NCBI GenBank assembly: GCA_023396615.1 | Contig: JAEWVM010000201.1 | Coordinates: forward strand, 1 to 43,143 | DNA length: 43,143 bases | Source: Spirochaetota bacterium | GTDB taxonomy: Bacteria > Spirochaetota > UBA4802 > JAFGJZ01 | Direction of reading: 5' to 3' | In this document: positions 34,411 to 43,098 of the stretch, in pieces | Numbering within the stretch: position 1 is the first letter of the stretch | Layout of the letters: each line of letters begins with the position of its first letter | The notes under the pieces: model-generated | What the model saw: the letters and a program-made list of their open reading frames with translations, nothing else | Told to the model about the DNA's origin: nothing | Database searches by the model: none | Program-made: the position numbers and the translations under genes

Positions 34411-35527
34411 AATCTTAACTATTGCTATCATTTTAAATTTACATTCAATTACTGCGCAAGCTCAAACAGCCCGCATCAACATTCTTTCGAAATATGATCT
34501 GAGTTCAGTTGTAATTACCGCTGACTCGGGAATTTTGAAATCCGATGAAGAAACTTTTATGCTTAAAAAAGCACGTATCACAATCAATGCAGATAAAGAA
34601 ACTATGAGCATCCGGCATCAGGGAAGAATTTATAATTCAAAAAAAATCATAATATCTGTTAATAATTATGCTTCAATATATTTCGGAACAAATTCAAAGC
34701 GCAAGTATCCAGGCGTTTTAACCTTCATATGCCGCAACGATAAACTTATCATCATAAATTCATGCGAATTTGACACATACATCCATTCTGCGGCTGTAGC
34801 CGAATCCAAAGGTTTAGTTGACAACACTCCTTACTATAAGGAATTTATCAAAGTTATGGAAATCTGCGCCAGAAGCTATTTGCTTGCAAACGTCGACCGT
34901 CACAGTGAAAAAGAATGGGAATTCTGCGACCTCACGCACTGCATGCATTACGAAGGACTTCTTGATGACGGAAACTCATTCAGCTCAGGCGAAATTCTTA
35001 AAGACTCAAACGGAAAACCGGTCGAATGTTTTTTTCATTCAACCTGCGGCGGGCTTCTAACAAAACCGGACGTATTCTGGGAAAACCATACCGGCAACAC
35101 ATTTCGTGAAGGAATTGATTTCATAAACGGCAGAAGTCTTTGTGATAAATCTCCTCATTATTCATGGACGGCAAAAACTGACTATGCCAAACTTGCTGAA
35201 GTTTTTAATTTGCGTGGACTTAACGGCATGGAAGCAATAACAAAAAGCGGAAGAGTCAGCAAAATTATATTAAAAACAGAAACCGGAAATGTAATAGTTG
35301 ATATTCCGAGATTCATGTCGGTCTGCGGCAGGGCATACGGCTGGAACTTCATAAAAAGTAATTACTTCAGCATAAAGAATGAAAACGGCTATGTTTTATT
35401 TTTAGGTAAAGGTCTCGGTCACGGTGTCGGGTTATGCCAATACGGCGCAGCTGAGATGATCAGAAACGGTTCAATCTATAAAGATGTTTTAAAATTTTAT
35501 TTTCCGGGAGCAGAACTCACCAAATGA
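34400..35527 (+). CDS. SpoIID-like lytic transglycosylase
   Basis: A 375-residue secreted protein with a signal peptide (ILNLHSITAQAQ). SpoIID family features are present: the catalytic Glu135 in AAVAESKG, ICARSYLLAN, CDLTHCMHYEG, FFHSTCGGLL (zinc-site cysteine and histidine) and GKGLGHGVGLCQYGA near the C-terminus (336-350). SpoIID cleaves denuded glycan strands of peptidoglycan; Gram-negative LytB/SpoIID homologues have wall-related roles. The start overlaps the transpeptidase stop by 11 bp, and the stop overlaps the next gene as ATGA, so the whole series is co-translated. Confidence 0.9.
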   Translation: MIFKILTIAIILNLHSITAQAQTARINILSKYDLSSVVITADSGILKSDEETFMLKKARITINADKETMSIRHQGRIYNSKKIIISVNNYASIYFGTNSKRKYPGVLTFICRNDKLIIINSCEFDTYIHSAAVAESKGLVDNTPYYKEFIKVMEICARSYLLANVDRHSEKEWEFCDLTHCMHYEGLLDDGNSFSSGEILKDSNGKPVECFFHSTCGGLLTKPDVFWENHTGNTFREGIDFINGRSLCDKSPHYSWTAKTDYAKLAEVFNLRGLNGMEAITKSGRVSKIILKTETGNVIVDIPRFMSVCGRAYGWNFIKSNYFSIKNENGYVLFLGKGLGHGVGLCQYGAAEMIRNGSIYKDVLKFYFPGAELTK

Positions 35528-36177
35528 GAAAAATAATTCTTTCAGCTCTGTTATTTTCTATATCTATAAATCTATCATCAGAAATTTCCGTTGAAAACAT
35601 AACTTACCGGATTTCCGGCAGCGGAGATTTACGCAGCATGATTAAAATATTTCACCCGGTTTTTTCAGAATCGATGAATATATTTGATGAATTCAACTGC
35701 CGTAAAGAAAATTATACCATTGTATTGGCGGCTAATGCTGATGAATTTTACGGTTTAACAAAACTGAACAAAGAGACTGCAGGCGCATGGAACATGAACA
35801 ACAAAACTTTTTACTTTCAGAACCCGCATTCACTGAAGAAAAAAGGAATTCTCGAAAATACCGTAAGACATGAAACAGCACATGCGCTCATCGACTCTCT
35901 CTACCCGCAGGCTTCCGTTTTCAACAAGGAAGCATTTGCACTCGCCGTAAGTTCGCCGATGTACATGCAAAAAGGCGCATTCCCTTCATCGACTCTTTCA
36001 GAAACTGAAAAGCGGTTCTCAAATGCGCTTTTAAAAGGAAAAGGAATAAAACATTTCTATACACTTGCACTCGAATGGGGAAGCTATAATTTCAGCAGAA
36101 AGAATAAGCTTTTTCCGGGTTACGAAAAAAGCCGTCTTGAAAATATCTGGAAAGAATTTATTTCACGGAGAAGATAA
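35524..36177 (+). CDS. Small secreted zinc metallopeptidase (HExxH)
   Basis: A 217-residue protein with a signal peptide (MRKIILSALLFSISINLSSE). It has HETAH (116-120), a zincin active site, and Glu136 in NKEAFAL as candidate third ligand, the arrangement of gluzincin or peptidase-MA-like enzymes. Upstream residues (YTIVLAANADEFYGLT) are the strand region typical of this fold. It is the last gene of the plus-strand A2M operon, co-translated with the SpoIID gene, and its last 20 bp overlap the end of the convergent YfaA-like gene. This peptidase is not part of the E. coli yfa cluster as I recall it. Confidence 0.8.
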   Translation: MRKIILSALLFSISINLSSEISVENITYRISGSGDLRSMIKIFHPVFSESMNIFDEFNCRKENYTIVLAANADEFYGLTKLNKETAGAWNMNNKTFYFQNPHSLKKKGILENTVRHETAHALIDSLYPQASVFNKEAFALAVSSPMYMQKGAFPSSTLSETEKRFSNALLKGKGIKHFYTLALEWGSYNFSRKNKLFPGYEKSRLENIWKEFISRRR

Positions 36178-37855
36178 ATGTACCAGCCTTCACACTGTCA
36201 TCACCCCATGCGATATGGAAATACTCATATTTTTTAAAAGGATTAAAAAGCGGCAGTATATCGCTGTTTACAGTTTTCTCCGTATACTCTCCGGTTTTCA
36301 TTGCTCCGTACACGGCAAAATCAGATACGGCATTCAAAAACGACGGGATATGAATCAGAAAATGATTCGGCCGTGAAGCGTCGCTTCCGATAAGCGAAAA
36401 CGATTTTGCGTCTCCGATTGTTCTTATGTTTCCCTTTGCGCTTGAAATATATTTTTCAGTCTCCTCTGACGCACTTGAAAAAAGTGTCCAGTCCTTATTC
36501 TCATAATAGCATGGAGAATAATGATTTCCGCTATCTGCAGGAGCCGAAATGTATGCAGTTCCCCCGAAATTATTTTTTTTGCGGTTAGCAGTTTTAAAAA
36601 CTGCTTTAAGCAGTTTCTCACCGCAATTCGCGGAATGAATAAAAACTGAACCCTGAGGGTAAATCATTTTGTCGTTTTTTGAAACTTTAAAACCGGATAA
36701 TGATACCGAAATTCCTTCTTTTGAAGAAAGATCTGAAGCATTAAGCCCGGCAGCTCCTAGAAAAGACTGAATCGCCGTTGATATTTTGGGCGAATCGGAT
36801 TTACCCGAAGAAAGATCGGATGAAACAGACTGAATTGTTTTTGCGGAGAGAAGAAGACTCATAGTCTGATCCGCCGGAACAGCTTTGAGCAGATCCGCAT
36901 TCACCGTTTCTTTCTTAACACTCTTTCCGCCGCCGATTGCGAAAATATTTCCTTTCGGTGCCTCATCAGGATTCAGCGCAAAAGCAAGTCCGTCCGCCGA
37001 AACTGTAGATGAAATAAAAGAAGCGGCAAAAGATGATTTCGATGCATAGAATACTATCCCGGACTCCCCGGCCGACTGAACTGATAGATTATAGTTTTTT
37101 GTATTATAAAGAGAATTGTTTTTATTATTTGATGCAAGTGCAAGAGTTTTTTTCATCGCATCAATCGAATCAGAAACAAAAAGCCATCCGTCAAGTATAA
37201 CCATGTAAACCGTACCTGAACCGTAAACAATTTTGGTCACGGAGAGGCTTGACAGTTTTTCTTCTTCTTCAGAAAAAAGATTTTTGAAATTATTATCTGC
37301 TGCATTATTATTCTTAACAGAAGAAGATGAATCAGAATCCGTTTGGAGTTTTGTTTTAGTTCCTTTCAGCGAAGAAATTATATTAAGTCCGAATGTTGAC
37401 TTAACATTAAGTTTTCCGGCCGCAACATGTCCTTCCGGAAGAGCTGCAACACACATCGAGCCTTCAAAGCATGAAGACAAATTAGAAAGGGTAAACCACG
37501 AGTCGCCTTTAAGCTGGACAAAATAAAGAGCTGCAAGTTTTCCGCCTGCCTGGCTAGACTCAAGCTGTTTCCGCCATTCGCCTGAAGAAAGAACGGTTTT
37601 GCCGAATTCGGATGATTCAAATGCAGTATAAGCTTTCTTCGGATTGAATATTTCGACACACCAGAGTGCGTCATCGGAAATCATATTGGATCCGCTTACA
37701 ATCTTCGGACTTACCTTATAAGGTGCGGCAAAAACCGAATAAGTCACTACTGATATAATTACAAAGGTAATGGAAGAAAAAATAATAAGTTTAGGGCGCT
37801 TCATGGAAAGGAATTTCTTCGAAAGATAATATAGAAAGCTCTTAATTCTATTCAT
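36158..37855 (-). CDS. Probable DUF2138 (YfaA-type) membrane-anchored protein
   Basis: A 565-residue protein with a basic N-terminus, one membrane helix (LIIFSSITFVIISVVTYSVF, about residues 25-44) and a long periplasmic part rich in serine. It has a low-complexity acidic linker (SDSSSSVKNNNAADNN) and strands such as TVYMVILDGWLFVSDSIDAM that resemble the DUF2138/DUF3352 kind of export protein. Length is close to E. coli YfaA (about 560), and its place at the end of an A2M operon fits, but orientation is convergent. The identity therefore rests mainly on context. ATG 37855 is chosen for its ggaag site; an ATG at 37918 is less likely. Confidence 0.65.
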   Translation of the reverse strand: MNRIKSFLYYLSKKFLSMKRPKLIIFSSITFVIISVVTYSVFAAPYKVSPKIVSGSNMISDDALWCVEIFNPKKAYTAFESSEFGKTVLSSGEWRKQLESSQAGGKLAALYFVQLKGDSWFTLSNLSSCFEGSMCVAALPEGHVAAGKLNVKSTFGLNIISSLKGTKTKLQTDSDSSSSVKNNNAADNNFKNLFSEEEEKLSSLSVTKIVYGSGTVYMVILDGWLFVSDSIDAMKKTLALASNNKNNSLYNTKNYNLSVQSAGESGIVFYASKSSFAASFISSTVSADGLAFALNPDEAPKGNIFAIGGGKSVKKETVNADLLKAVPADQTMSLLLSAKTIQSVSSDLSSGKSDSPKISTAIQSFLGAAGLNASDLSSKEGISVSLSGFKVSKNDKMIYPQGSVFIHSANCGEKLLKAVFKTANRKKNNFGGTAYISAPADSGNHYSPCYYENKDWTLFSSASEETEKYISSAKGNIRTIGDAKSFSLIGSDASRPNHFLIHIPSFLNAVSDFAVYGAMKTGEYTEKTVNSDILPLFNPFKKYEYFHIAWGDDSVKAGTFIFSVK

Positions 37856-37941
37856 TGATTTCTTCCAATAATTTAAAGTTGAATCACTACATTGATATAT
37901 GAATATGAAAAACTTCAAGAAGAATAATCATTTTTTGAGTC

Positions 37942-37964
37942 AAAAAAAGCCCGCAACTGCGGGC
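37942..37964 (-). terminator. Rho-independent terminator after tRNA-Ser
   Basis: On the minus strand GCCCGC-agtt-GCGGGC (37964-37949) is followed by seven T (37948-37942). It is a strong terminator 8 bp after the tRNA gene and ends the lysC-ddl-adk-tRNA transcript. Confidence 0.9.
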
Positions 37965-37971
37965 GCTTTTT

Positions 37972-38056
37972 CGGAAAGGGAGGGATTCGAACCCTCGGTA
38001 ACTTGCGCTACACACGCTTTCCAAGCGTGCTCCTTAGGCCTCTCGGACACCTTTCC
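37972..38056 (-). tRNA. tRNA-Ser (anticodon GGA)
   Basis: 85 nt, minus strand. Acceptor stem GGAAAGG/CCTTTCC with discriminator G. The anticodon stem CACGC/GCGTG frames the loop TTGGAAA, giving anticodon GGA, which reads UCC and UCU. There is a long class II variable arm, and the T arm is GAGGGTTCGAATCCCTC. The 3' CCA is not encoded. It lies just after adk (8 bp) and before a terminator. Confidence 0.97.
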
Positions 38057-38063
38057 TTTTTAT

Positions 38064-38711
38064 TTATTCAATCGTCGAAATGATTGATTCGCAAACTTTA
38101 TCGGACCCCTTATTTGCGTCAATGCTTTTTAAGAGTCCTTCGTTCTTATAATAATCAACAAGCGGCGCTGTTTTCTCTTTATACGTATTCAAGCGCACTT
38201 TGATCGCATCTTCAGTTTCGTCACTTCTCTGAACAACGGGAGAACCGCAAAGATCACAAACTCCTTCTGTTTTTGTCGGCTTCGAAAATACATTATATAT
38301 CGCCTGACAGTCTGAATTTGAACATGTGCGCCTGCTTGAAAGACGTTTGACTATTTCATTTTCATCAACTATAAGATCAACTGCAGCATTAATCTTTATC
38401 GAAAGACGTGACATTATTTTCTTAAGTCCTTCTGCCTGCGGTATTGTTCTTGGAAAACCGTCCAGAATAAAACCGTTCGGAAATTTTTCCTTTGAAAGTT
38501 TTTCTTCGATTATATCAAGAATCAGCTGATCAGGAACAAGTTCCCCTCTAGTCATAAAACCTTCAGCTTTTTTACCGAGATCACTTCCCTCTTTTATAGC
38601 CCCTCTGAGAATATCTCCGGTTGAAATCTGAACCATTCCTTTTTTCTCAACCAATAGTTTTGAAACTGTTCCTTTTCCGGCACCAGGTGCGCCAAGCAGT
38701 ATAAGATTCAT
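38064..38711 (-). CDS. adk: Adenylate kinase
   Basis: A 215-residue enzyme that interconverts ATP + AMP and 2 ADP in the cytosol. P-loop GAPGAGKGT (7-15), AMP-binding STGDILR (30-36), GFILDGFPRT (80-89), and a long LID with a zinc site of four cysteines (130, 135, 152, 155: CSNSDC and CDLC). The ribosome site is ggagg. It is the third gene of the lysC-ddl-adk run, 20 bp after ddl; the usual ribosomal-protein context of adk (secY-adk) is absent. Confidence 0.97.
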   Translation of the reverse strand: MNLILLGAPGAGKGTVSKLLVEKKGMVQISTGDILRGAIKEGSDLGKKAEGFMTRGELVPDQLILDIIEEKLSKEKFPNGFILDGFPRTIPQAEGLKKIMSRLSIKINAAVDLIVDENEIVKRLSSRRTCSNSDCQAIYNVFSKPTKTEGVCDLCGSPVVQRSDETEDAIKVRLNTYKEKTAPLVDYYKNEGLLKSIDANKGSDKVCESIISTIE

Positions 38712-38731
38712 AAATCCTCCAAGAAATGTAA

Positions 38732-39835
38732 TTATGAAAAATCCACTTTCAATGCAGATTTGATTCTATGACGTTCAATCGCAAAATCTATAAGCATGTC
38801 AAGAAGCGAAGAATAATTTATCCCTGTCTTTTCCCATAGTTTCGGATACATGCTGATTGATGTAAAACCCGGGAGTGTATTTACTTCATTGAGATAAAAT
38901 TCGCCGGATTCTTTATCAAGAAAAAAATCAACACGCGACAGTCCTTCAAGATTCAATGCCTCGTAAGCCAGTTCAGCGCATTCTCTTATCTCTTCAGAAA
39001 TTTTCTCATCGATATCGGCAGGAATTTTTGTCTCTGCGCCATGCGAATCAATATACTTTGCTTCGTATGAATAAAATTCGTGCGTTGAGTTGATTTCTCC
39101 GAGAACGGAAGCTTTAGGAACAGAATTCCCCATAACCGCGCATTCTATTTCGCGGCAGTTAACCGCTTTCTCAATAATTACTTTTCTGTCATACTCAAAA
39201 GCCGCGAGAAGTGCCGGTTTCAATTCGGATTCATTTTTTACTTTTGTTATGCCGACAGAAGAACCCGCATTTGCAGGCTTAACGAAACACGGATAGCCGA
39301 GTTCCATTTCGAGTTCTTCAACAAGAAAATCATAGGACGTTTCAAGATCAGAAGGAACAACAGTAATCCAAGGAACAACCGGAATGCCTGACTCATCAAG
39401 AATCTTCTTAGCAAAATCTTTATCCATTCCGACGCTTGAGCCAAGAACACCGGAACCGACGTAAGGAACTCCTGCAAGATCAAGAAGTCCCTGAAGGGTT
39501 CCGTCTTCACAGTATGTTCCATGCATGACAGGAAAAACCGCATCAGCAATTTTTTCCTCACCTGTTTTGATATTGCGAATTACAAGCTTATCATTTTCAG
39601 GAAAATGATTAACGAACCAGAGTCCGTCTCTCTTAATATCAAGCACCCTTCCGAAACCTTCTGCTGTTTTAAATTCAGCATTTTTCTGAGGATACCATTT
39701 GCCGTCTTTGTCTACTGCGACGGCTATTACATTATATTTCGATCTGTCGAGTGCATCGTAAACGGAAGCAGCAGAACAGCATGATACTTCATGCTCTCCG
39801 CTTCTCCCTCCGTATAAAAGGGCAATTGTCTTCAT
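38732..39835 (-). CDS. ddl: D-alanine-D-alanine ligase
   Basis: A 367-residue ATP-grasp enzyme that makes the D-Ala-D-Ala dipeptide for peptidoglycan precursors. Motifs: YGGRSGEHEVSCCSA at the N-terminus, FVKPANAGSSVGITKV (ATP binding), EFYSYEAKY (the omega loop with the Tyr/Lys pair of Ala-type ligases), RVDFFLD and FYLNEVNTLPGFT. Length is typical. It sits 5 bp after lysC, and its short gap to adk indicates co-transcription. Confidence 0.97.
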   Translation of the reverse strand: MKTIALLYGGRSGEHEVSCCSAASVYDALDRSKYNVIAVAVDKDGKWYPQKNAEFKTAEGFGRVLDIKRDGLWFVNHFPENDKLVIRNIKTGEEKIADAVFPVMHGTYCEDGTLQGLLDLAGVPYVGSGVLGSSVGMDKDFAKKILDESGIPVVPWITVVPSDLETSYDFLVEELEMELGYPCFVKPANAGSSVGITKVKNESELKPALLAAFEYDRKVIIEKAVNCREIECAVMGNSVPKASVLGEINSTHEFYSYEAKYIDSHGAETKIPADIDEKISEEIRECAELAYEALNLEGLSRVDFFLDKESGEFYLNEVNTLPGFTSISMYPKLWEKTGINYSSLLDMLIDFAIERHRIKSALKVDFS

Positions 39836-39840
39836 CGGTT

Positions 39841-41058
39841 TTATTTCTCCATAAATTCTTTATGGATGGACTTCACGGCAAGCTCGGCATACATTTCATC
39901 TATTACGCAAGAAATGCCGATTTCGGAAGTAGAGATCATCTGAATGTTGATGTTGTGTTCAGAAAGTATCCTGAAAAGTTTTCCGGCAACTCCTGCAGAA
40001 GAAAGCATTCCCACACCTACAGCAGAAACAATAGCAATATTATCCTGAAAGGTAACTTCGTCGCCTTTCAGTTCTGTTTTGATTTTTTCAGAAATCGCCT
40101 TAACTCTATCGATATCTTTTTTAAGAACGGTAAAAGATATATCAGCTTTTCCGTCTTTTCCGGTAGACTGAACGATCATATTTACGTATATTTTTTCTTC
40201 GCCTAGAACAGTAAATATTTTCTGTGCGATTCCCGGACAGTCAGGAATTCCGTATATATTGAATTTCACTTCATCTGATTTTGAAGTAACACCGCTCATC
40301 GTAAATTTTTCCATCATCTCCTCCCGGGGTTTAACAATCGTTCCTTCGTTTCTATTGAAGCTTGAACGAACATGAATTCTTACATTATATTTTTTGCCGA
40401 ACTCAACCGAACGCGAATGAAGAACACCTGCACCAAGACGTGCAAGCTCCAGCATTTCATCATAACTGATTTCATTGAGTTTTCGGGCTCCGCCGACAAC
40501 ACGCGGATCGGCAGTATAAACTCCGTCAACATCGGTATATATTTCGCAGTCACGTACACCCAAGGCTGCTGCAAGTGCAACAGCGGAAGTATCAGAACCT
40601 CCTCTTCCGAGAGTAGTGATATTTTCGTCTGTGTCGATGCCCTGAAAACCTGCGACAACAATTACTGAATGTTTTTCAAGAGCTTTTCTCAAACGCTTGT
40701 CGTCAACACTTACTATACGCGCATTCGAATGCGCTCCGTCTGTTATCATTTTGACCTGTGAACCGGTAAAAGAAACAGCCTCAATTTTAATTTCATGAAG
40801 CGCCATCGCAAGAAGAGAAATCGATACCTGCTCACCTGTTGAAAGAAGCATATCCATTTCGCGCGCACTAGGCTTTGTTGTGATCTTCTGTGCAAGATCA
40901 ATCAGATGATCAGTTGTATCGCCCATAGCGGATACGACAACTATCACCTTGTATTCATTGTCCACATAGCTCTTTATTCTGTCAGCTACGGCTTTAATAC
41001 GTTCAGGAGAACCCACACTGGTTCCCCCGAACTTCTGAACGATTATTTTTTCACTCAT
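39841..41058 (-). CDS. lysC: Aspartate kinase
   Basis: A 405-residue monofunctional aspartokinase that phosphorylates aspartate, the first step to lysine/DAP, threonine and methionine. KFGGTSVG at the N-terminus, SAMGDTTD, TLGRGGSDTSAVALAAALG and CEIYTDVDGVYTADPR are present. The C-terminal part has two ACT regulatory domains (about 265-335 and 345-405). The ggagac ribosome site is close to the ATG. There is no room upstream for a lysine riboswitch, since the lipoprotein gene ends 21 bp away, so it is probably read through from the operon above. Confidence 0.96.
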   Translation of the reverse strand: MSEKIIVQKFGGTSVGSPERIKAVADRIKSYVDNEYKVIVVVSAMGDTTDHLIDLAQKITTKPSAREMDMLLSTGEQVSISLLAMALHEIKIEAVSFTGSQVKMITDGAHSNARIVSVDDKRLRKALEKHSVIVVAGFQGIDTDENITTLGRGGSDTSAVALAAALGVRDCEIYTDVDGVYTADPRVVGGARKLNEISYDEMLELARLGAGVLHSRSVEFGKKYNVRIHVRSSFNRNEGTIVKPREEMMEKFTMSGVTSKSDEVKFNIYGIPDCPGIAQKIFTVLGEEKIYVNMIVQSTGKDGKADISFTVLKKDIDRVKAISEKIKTELKGDEVTFQDNIAIVSAVGVGMLSSAGVAGKLFRILSEHNINIQMISTSEIGISCVIDEMYAELAVKSIHKEFMEK

Positions 41059-41079
41059 ATAGTCTCCAGCAAAATTAAA

Positions 41080-42066
41080 TCAACGAACGGCATTTTCTCC
41101 GGGAACAGTTAATAAAACATCAGCCCCTGCAGGAGTATAATGAGCAGAAGAGCTCTGCTTAAGAATATCAGCTTGAGATAAATTTGTCGTATATACTTTC
41201 ATCTGAACGCCAACAGGTATATTTTTAAGCTGAGTTGACCGAGTAACATAAGGAGGGATCTTGGCTCCAACATAATCAGCAATATCATCCTCTGCCGGAA
41301 TCGCTATCAAAAAACCGGTAGCAGAAGGAACTGTTATTGTTCCGGTATACTCTTTCTTATAAGCATACGCAATTGAAGCAAGATTTCCGCCGATATAACC
41401 GACGGAAGATTCATTACTTACATCATTTATATTATCCTGAATCGCCCAGAAGGTAATTCCGTCTGAAGTTGAATACTGCTTAATATTATTTTTGATTACC
41501 ACCCGAACTTCAACAACCCATTCTCCCTCTCCGTCATAATTGATTGAACCTGCAACAGGAGCCAACAGCGGAAAAACCAGATTTGTTTCATCATCATCAG
41601 GACCGCTTTCCAAATAAATCTGTTTTAAATTGAAATCATATCCCGGAACATCTTTGTCATTAAAGTAAAACGTCGTAGTTGAAGGAGACGCATTGTCGAA
41701 ACCCATCTTGCGGATATACAATTGAAGGTTATCATATTTATCATCAATATAAAGATCATCGCTTTGATAGCTGAGACCCTGTCCGTTAAAGAAACCATTT
41801 GTTTCATTCAGGGGAATTGAATCAACATATCTGTAATTTGCGAATTTATCTCCGTCGGCACGAATCTCGGAAATATCAAGATAGAAAACACTTGGCCCGG
41901 AAACACTCCATGCCGGAACACTGTCGTCAGATTCAAATGTTCCCTTAAGAAGAACCTTAACTCTGTTTTCCACAAGTTCAGTTATCAAAGGATCATCGCC
42001 GCACGATGAAGTAAAGAAAAGCGGCAATAAAATCAGTGTCAGTAATAAAAGTTTATTTTTTTTCAT
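41080..42066 (-). CDS. Hypothetical lipoprotein, beta-rich
   Basis: A 328-residue protein with a lipoprotein signal (LLPLFFTSSCGDD, Cys22). The mature protein is acidic and strand-rich, with runs of polar and aromatic residues (SVFYLDISEIRADGDKF, GEWVVEVRVVIKNN). I do not recognise a family. It is co-translated (ATGA overlap) with the outer-membrane barrel gene, suggesting an envelope complex. Its stop is 21 bp before lysC on the same strand. Confidence 0.75.
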   Translation of the reverse strand: MKKNKLLLLTLILLPLFFTSSCGDDPLITELVENRVKVLLKGTFESDDSVPAWSVSGPSVFYLDISEIRADGDKFANYRYVDSIPLNETNGFFNGQGLSYQSDDLYIDDKYDNLQLYIRKMGFDNASPSTTTFYFNDKDVPGYDFNLKQIYLESGPDDDETNLVFPLLAPVAGSINYDGEGEWVVEVRVVIKNNIKQYSTSDGITFWAIQDNINDVSNESSVGYIGGNLASIAYAYKKEYTGTITVPSATGFLIAIPAEDDIADYVGAKIPPYVTRSTQLKNIPVGVQMKVYTTNLSQADILKQSSSAHYTPAGADVLLTVPGENAVR

Positions 42067-42629
42067 AAGTTAAAATATAATGTTAATCCTGTATTAAAAA
42101 AGTATCCGTTGTACTTTGCTCCCGAAATATGTTTTTCGTAAATAACCATGTAATCAAAACGAAGACCGAAATTTACCATTCTTCCTGCCATAAATGAAAC
42201 TTCAAGACCAGCCATAAAAAGCGGATCAAACTGTTCTTTTTCTTCAGGTTTGATATATACTTTTACTCCGCCGGCACCAAGTTTAAACTGAAAATTCATC
42301 GGGAACTTTATAGGAAGTAAAAAAAGAAGATTACCATAAATCGGAACAAGGGAAATAGCATTGACCCCCTGGGATCTATGCTTCTGATAACCAACCTCTC
42401 CACCGACTTTAAAATAAGTCAACGGCGTATTCAATCGAAAAAAGGCTCCGCCGCCAAGAGCTGGCTCAACCTTGTCATACAGCTCAAAAAGAGGCATCCC
42501 CGGACCGAACCAGATACCGGCTTGCGGCTTCATAAAATCGTCTTTTCTTCGAAGATTTGAAGCGGATAAATCTTCCCAAAGCATCACCATAGAAACGAAA
42601 AGAAGTAATATTGCAAAGGTTTTCTTCAA
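42063..42629 (-). CDS. Outer-membrane beta-barrel protein
   Basis: A 188-residue protein. The signal peptide KTFAILLLFVSMVML is followed by eight or so alternating amphipathic strands with turns, ending in the barrel C-terminal signature (GYFFNTGLTLYFNL, terminal aromatic residue two before the end). It resembles OmpA/OmpW-like eight-stranded porin folds (AGIWFGPGMPLFELYDKV, VGGEVGYQKHR). The start is taken as TTG 42629 because ggag lies 6 nt before it; a longer frame from TTG 42641 is less likely. A perfect palindrome lies 71 bp upstream. Confidence 0.75.
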   Translation of the reverse strand: MKKTFAILLLFVSMVMLWEDLSASNLRRKDDFMKPQAGIWFGPGMPLFELYDKVEPALGGGAFFRLNTPLTYFKVGGEVGYQKHRSQGVNAISLVPIYGNLLFLLPIKFPMNFQFKLGAGGVKVYIKPEEKEQFDPLFMAGLEVSFMAGRMVNFGLRFDYMVIYEKHISGAKYNGYFFNTGLTLYFNL

Positions 42630-42699
42630 TGAGAACTCCAAGTAATAATATTAAGGAAATTTCGGAACATTACTGAAATTTGTCAATATATTTAACTTT

Positions 42700-42716
42700 A
42701 AGAGATATTATCTCTT
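42700..42716. promoter_or_regulatory. Perfect palindrome upstream of the barrel operon
   Basis: AAGAGATA-T-TATCTCTT is an exact 8+1+8 dyad, 70 bp before the barrel start. A TTGACA box (minus strand, 42686-42681) lies between it and the gene. It is a candidate operator for the barrel-lipoprotein operon. The pairing with a promoter is tentative. Confidence 0.45.
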
Positions 42717-42780
42717 ATTCAGTAAACCCGGATTTATCCAATTGGTTCATTTCACGGACAAACTGCTTCGGACTCTTTAA

Positions 42781-42993
42781 AAAAAACACCGACAAATTGC
42801 AACAATTGCGGCGCTTACAGCTATGGGAAATGCCTCATCACAACTGAGATTTCACATAAAAGCCGGAATCAATATAGGATTAAAGACAGATGAAATAAAT
42901 GAGATAATGCTCTTGATAAGTGTTTTTGCCGGTTTTCCTGCTGCTATAAACGGAACTTTTGCTTTAAAAGATGTCATTGACGGATTATCATGA
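42781..42993 (+). pseudogene. C-terminal fragment of a carboxymuconolactone decarboxylase-family protein
   Basis: A frame of 70 residues reads RQIATIAALTAMGNASSQLR, then FHIKAGINIGLKTDEINEIM and AGFPAAINGTFALKDVI, ending at TGA. This is the C-terminal part of CMD/AhpD-like proteins, which have a QLRxHI helix and the end AGFPAAxNG. An in-frame TAA (42778-42780) lies directly upstream, and the preceding codons look coding (KLLRTL). The N-terminal part, where the CxxC redox motif sits in AhpD, is missing. Confidence 0.65.
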
Positions 42994-43098
42994 TTTTTTC
43001 TCTTTTATTGCAGATGAACGCAGATTGCAAATATTTTGCTGCTATAACCACTCCGCATATTAACTTATGCGAAATGGCAATAGCAGTGAATAAAACTA

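Noticed and set aside
37972..38056. tRNA as attachment site of an integrated element
   Set aside because: No integrase gene and no repeated tRNA 3' end are visible in the window.
41059..41079. Lysine riboswitch before lysC
   Set aside because: Only 21 bp separate lysC from the gene upstream, too short for any riboswitch.
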